From IMG/VR virus record IMGVR_UViG_3300043449_000381, positions 1 to 58,316 of that record: DNA of 58,316 nucleotides. The stretch is one strand, 5' to 3'. The translations under genes were made by a program, and so were the position numbers. The notes beneath the pieces are model-generated. The model was not told where the DNA came from, did no database searches, and saw only the letters and a list, made by a program, of their open reading frames with translations. This stretch comes from a virus. Shown here one piece after another: positions 57,219 through 58,316 of the stretch. Position 1 is the stretch's first letter. Each line of letters begins with the position of its first letter.

Positions 57219-57630
57219 AGTTCACCGTCTCCTCATTGGTCCGCAAAAGTCGTGCGCCGTTCTCGTAGTGGAAATTGCGGGCCCTCTCGGTCTTCGGACT
57301 CATGGTCACGATGCGCTTGATAGGGGAGCCTTGCACACGGGCCATTTCCAAGTACTCGCGGACCAGCTTGCTTCCTGCGCCTTTGCGATAGGACCAGATG
57401 CTGTACAAGATCGCGTTGTCTAAACATATCCTGCTTGGCGGTTCCATCAGTTCCTCCTCCGTGGCGGGTATTGTTTTGTGGAATGCGATGCACAGGATCG
57501 CCCCCAACTGTTTGTCTTCGATCAGCGCCCACACATCACGCGTGTACCCCAGTCGATCCTCGGGCTTGATGTTTGGACGCACAGGGTCTTCCAGCAAGAT
57601 AGGGTCAGGTTTTTGTAGTTGGACTAGCAT
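57208..57630 (-). CDS. GNAT-like acetyltransferase (140 aa)
   Basis: The GNAT core is visible: WALIEDKQLGAILCIAFHKT (strands 2-3), AILYSIWSYRKGAGSKLVRE (strand 4 and the acetyl-CoA loop RKGAGSKL) and VTMSPKTERARNFHYENGAR (C-terminal part). Length is right for a single-domain GNAT. Early-region phage acetyltransferases can modify host proteins; target unknown. Overlaps both neighbours. Confidence 0.75.
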   Translation of the reverse strand: MLVQLQKPDPILLEDPVRPNIKPEDRLGYTRDVWALIEDKQLGAILCIAFHKTIPATEEELMEPPSRICLDNAILYSIWSYRKGAGSKLVREYLEMARVQGSPIKRIVTMSPKTERARNFHYENGARLLRTNEETVNYEY

Positions 57631-57887
57631 GTGTTGTTCTCCCTCAACTTGGCGTCGATCTTGTCAAACAGTGTGCGTGTGTAACCCTTGATCGGTCCTT
57701 CGTATGGCCCAACGATTTCTTTGATCTGATCATCGGTCAGGCTTTTCCATTCGCGCTTTGCGTCCAACGCTTTGTTTGCCATCTCAAGCGCATTTTTCAA
57801 CCTGTGCAGTTCGCGCTCTACCTCTTTCAGTTTTTCAATTGCAGCAAATGTTTTCTCGTTCATGTGTTCTTCCGGTATCCATTGCAT
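57624..57887 (-). CDS. Small coiled-coil protein (87 aa)
   Basis: MQWIPEEHMNEKTFAAIEKL, then KEVERELHRLKNALEMANKA and REWKSLTDDQIKEIVGPYEG. The LTDDQIKEI motif is common in small phage proteins. ATG 57887 and ATG 57863 are both possible; the first shares MQWIP with the 52-aa gene. Ends seven bases inside the acetyltransferase gene. Confidence 0.65.
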   Translation of the reverse strand: MQWIPEEHMNEKTFAAIEKLKEVERELHRLKNALEMANKALDAKREWKSLTDDQIKEIVGPYEGPIKGYTRTLFDKIDAKLRENNTC

Positions 57888-57909
57888 GATCTGTCTCTTT
57901 CTCCATCCG

Positions 57910-58095
57910 TTAGCTGGCATCTTGTTGCCACTTGCCATCGGCATCGCGCCGTCCATCAATCGGCCAGTAGTGCTTGCAATCCTCCGGATCAAACTGCGCC
58001 CACACTTGATACGGGCGTCTCGGTGTAGCGGTGTGTCTGTAGCAAGAGTCCTTCTTGTCGCACCCAGCGCCGGGACACATGGTGATGTCAGGCAT
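57910..58095 (-). CDS. Small Cys-rich protein (61 aa)
   Basis: MPDITMCPGAGCDKKDSCYR, HTATPRRPYQVWAQFDPEDC and KHYWPIDGRRD. Four Cys (C7, C12, C18, C40) suit one zinc. This is a recurrent phage pattern (MCxxxxCxxxxxCYR...C). Start set by AAGGAG before the ATG; longer frames start inside the neighbouring gene. Confidence 0.72.
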   Translation of the reverse strand: MPDITMCPGAGCDKKDSCYRHTATPRRPYQVWAQFDPEDCKHYWPIDGRRDADGKWQQDAS

Positions 58096-58279
58096 CTTTC
58101 TTCTCCTTAGCTTCCATCTCTCGGATATCCATCGCAGCATCAGCCACGCCGTGCCAGTCACGCTGGCGTATCTTGAGTTGCAAGTACGCAATCATCACTT
58201 CAATTTCTGATACTTGCCTCATGTCTGCTCCGTCACCGCCTCCGACACCAGTGGATTCTGTGTAGATTTTGTAAGTCAT
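58088..58279 (-). CDS. Small helical protein (63 aa)
   Basis: MTYKIYTESTGVGGGDGADM, then SEIEVMIAYLQLKIRQRDWH and GVADAAMDIREMEAKEKKDA. The RDWHGVADAAMDIREME end is a recurrent small phage motif. GGGGAGC stands before the ATG, which overlaps the upstream stop. An internal ATG at residue 20 is an alternative. Confidence 0.7.
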   Translation of the reverse strand: MTYKIYTESTGVGGGDGADMRQVSEIEVMIAYLQLKIRQRDWHGVADAAMDIREMEAKEKKDA

Positions 58280-58316
58280 GCTCCCCCCTTCCGTCGTTCC
58301 AGTTCTTCTATCCGCT
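58276..58316 (-). CDS. 3' end of a further gene (partial)
   Basis: The last 12 codons, reading RIEELERRKGGA then TGA, with the stop overlapping the next ATG (ATGA) as elsewhere in this block. Helical, charged. The rest lies beyond the window. Confidence 0.5.
   Translation of the reverse strand, partial: RIEELERRKGGA

Noticed and set aside
1-58316. The two window ends joining into a circle
   Set aside because: The partial gene at base 1 and the partial gene at base 58316 read on in the same frame if joined. But the VWA domain would then end about 12 residues after the cut, far too short. One in three random joins keeps frame, so I do not treat the window as a complete circle.
1-58316. tRNA genes and CRISPR arrays
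   Set aside because: I saw no regular spaced repeats of CRISPR type and no cloverleaf I would trust. A tRNA scan would settle the former point; I cannot run it.
46000-58316. Phage RNA polymerase gene
   Set aside because: Looked for a T7-type single-subunit polymerase in the replication block; none of the large frames has its motifs.

Overview
The window is a bacteriophage genome segment (Caudoviricetes) from a virus that probably has a podovirus-type virion and a Gram-negative host. The evidence is a P22-type portal, a large terminase, a scaffold and capsid block, head-completion proteins, fibre genes, a three-TM holin with a GH108-type endolysin, and a run of very large internal virion proteins. 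I see no tape-measure protein, tail sheath, integrase or phage RNA polymerase. Early-type promoters look like host sigma-70 sites. The host genus cannot be read from the sequence. Neither end is natural: genes are cut at base 1 and at base 58316.

Layout. (A) 1-8290, minus strand: many small genes of unknown function, ending in a DUF3150 / MoxR-type AAA ATPase / VWA-metallopeptidase-like operon. This part carries an unusual density of signals: five good sigma-70 promoters, near-identical terminators, palindromic 19-mers, inverted-repeat operators and an 858-base gene-free region with GTTCTG boxes and a 43-bp inverted repeat. (B) 8521-45449, plus strand: an HNH endonuclease, terminase, portal, GroES-like protein, scaffold, capsid, a group of small Lys/Gly-rich proteins, head-tail adaptors, a large fibre region with small chaperone-like genes between the fibres, lysis genes, a hub protein, a C1q-like protein, and four internal or ejection-type proteins ending in a 2071-residue polyvalent protein. 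(C) 45446-58316, minus strand: the replication block (primase-helicase, HTH regulator, probable SSB, SNF2 helicase, HNH protein, Cas4/RecB-like nuclease, family A DNA polymerase), preceded by about a dozen tightly overlapping small genes.

How it works together. Blocks A and C are transcribed leftward and block B rightward. A and B diverge at about 8.3-8.5 kb, and B and C converge at 45446-45449, where one TTAA provides the stop of both genes. Replication proteins come from C. B builds the particle, packages DNA, lyses the cell and supplies the proteins injected with the DNA. A is the likely host-interaction region and may contain a replication origin or regulatory hub at 5.5-6.3 kb.

Strongest candidates for new biology: the 2071-residue virion protein, which combines an ADP-ribosyltransferase-like segment, a zincin-like motif and an LPD38-like C-terminus; the shared promoter/operator/terminator system of block A; a compact RNA fold with a possible pseudoknot just after the capsid gene (17269-17323); the DUF3150-AAA-VWA operon; and beta-rich modules inserted into several virion proteins. 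Many short genes (29-59 codons) were found by reading frames between larger genes and by stop/start overlaps.
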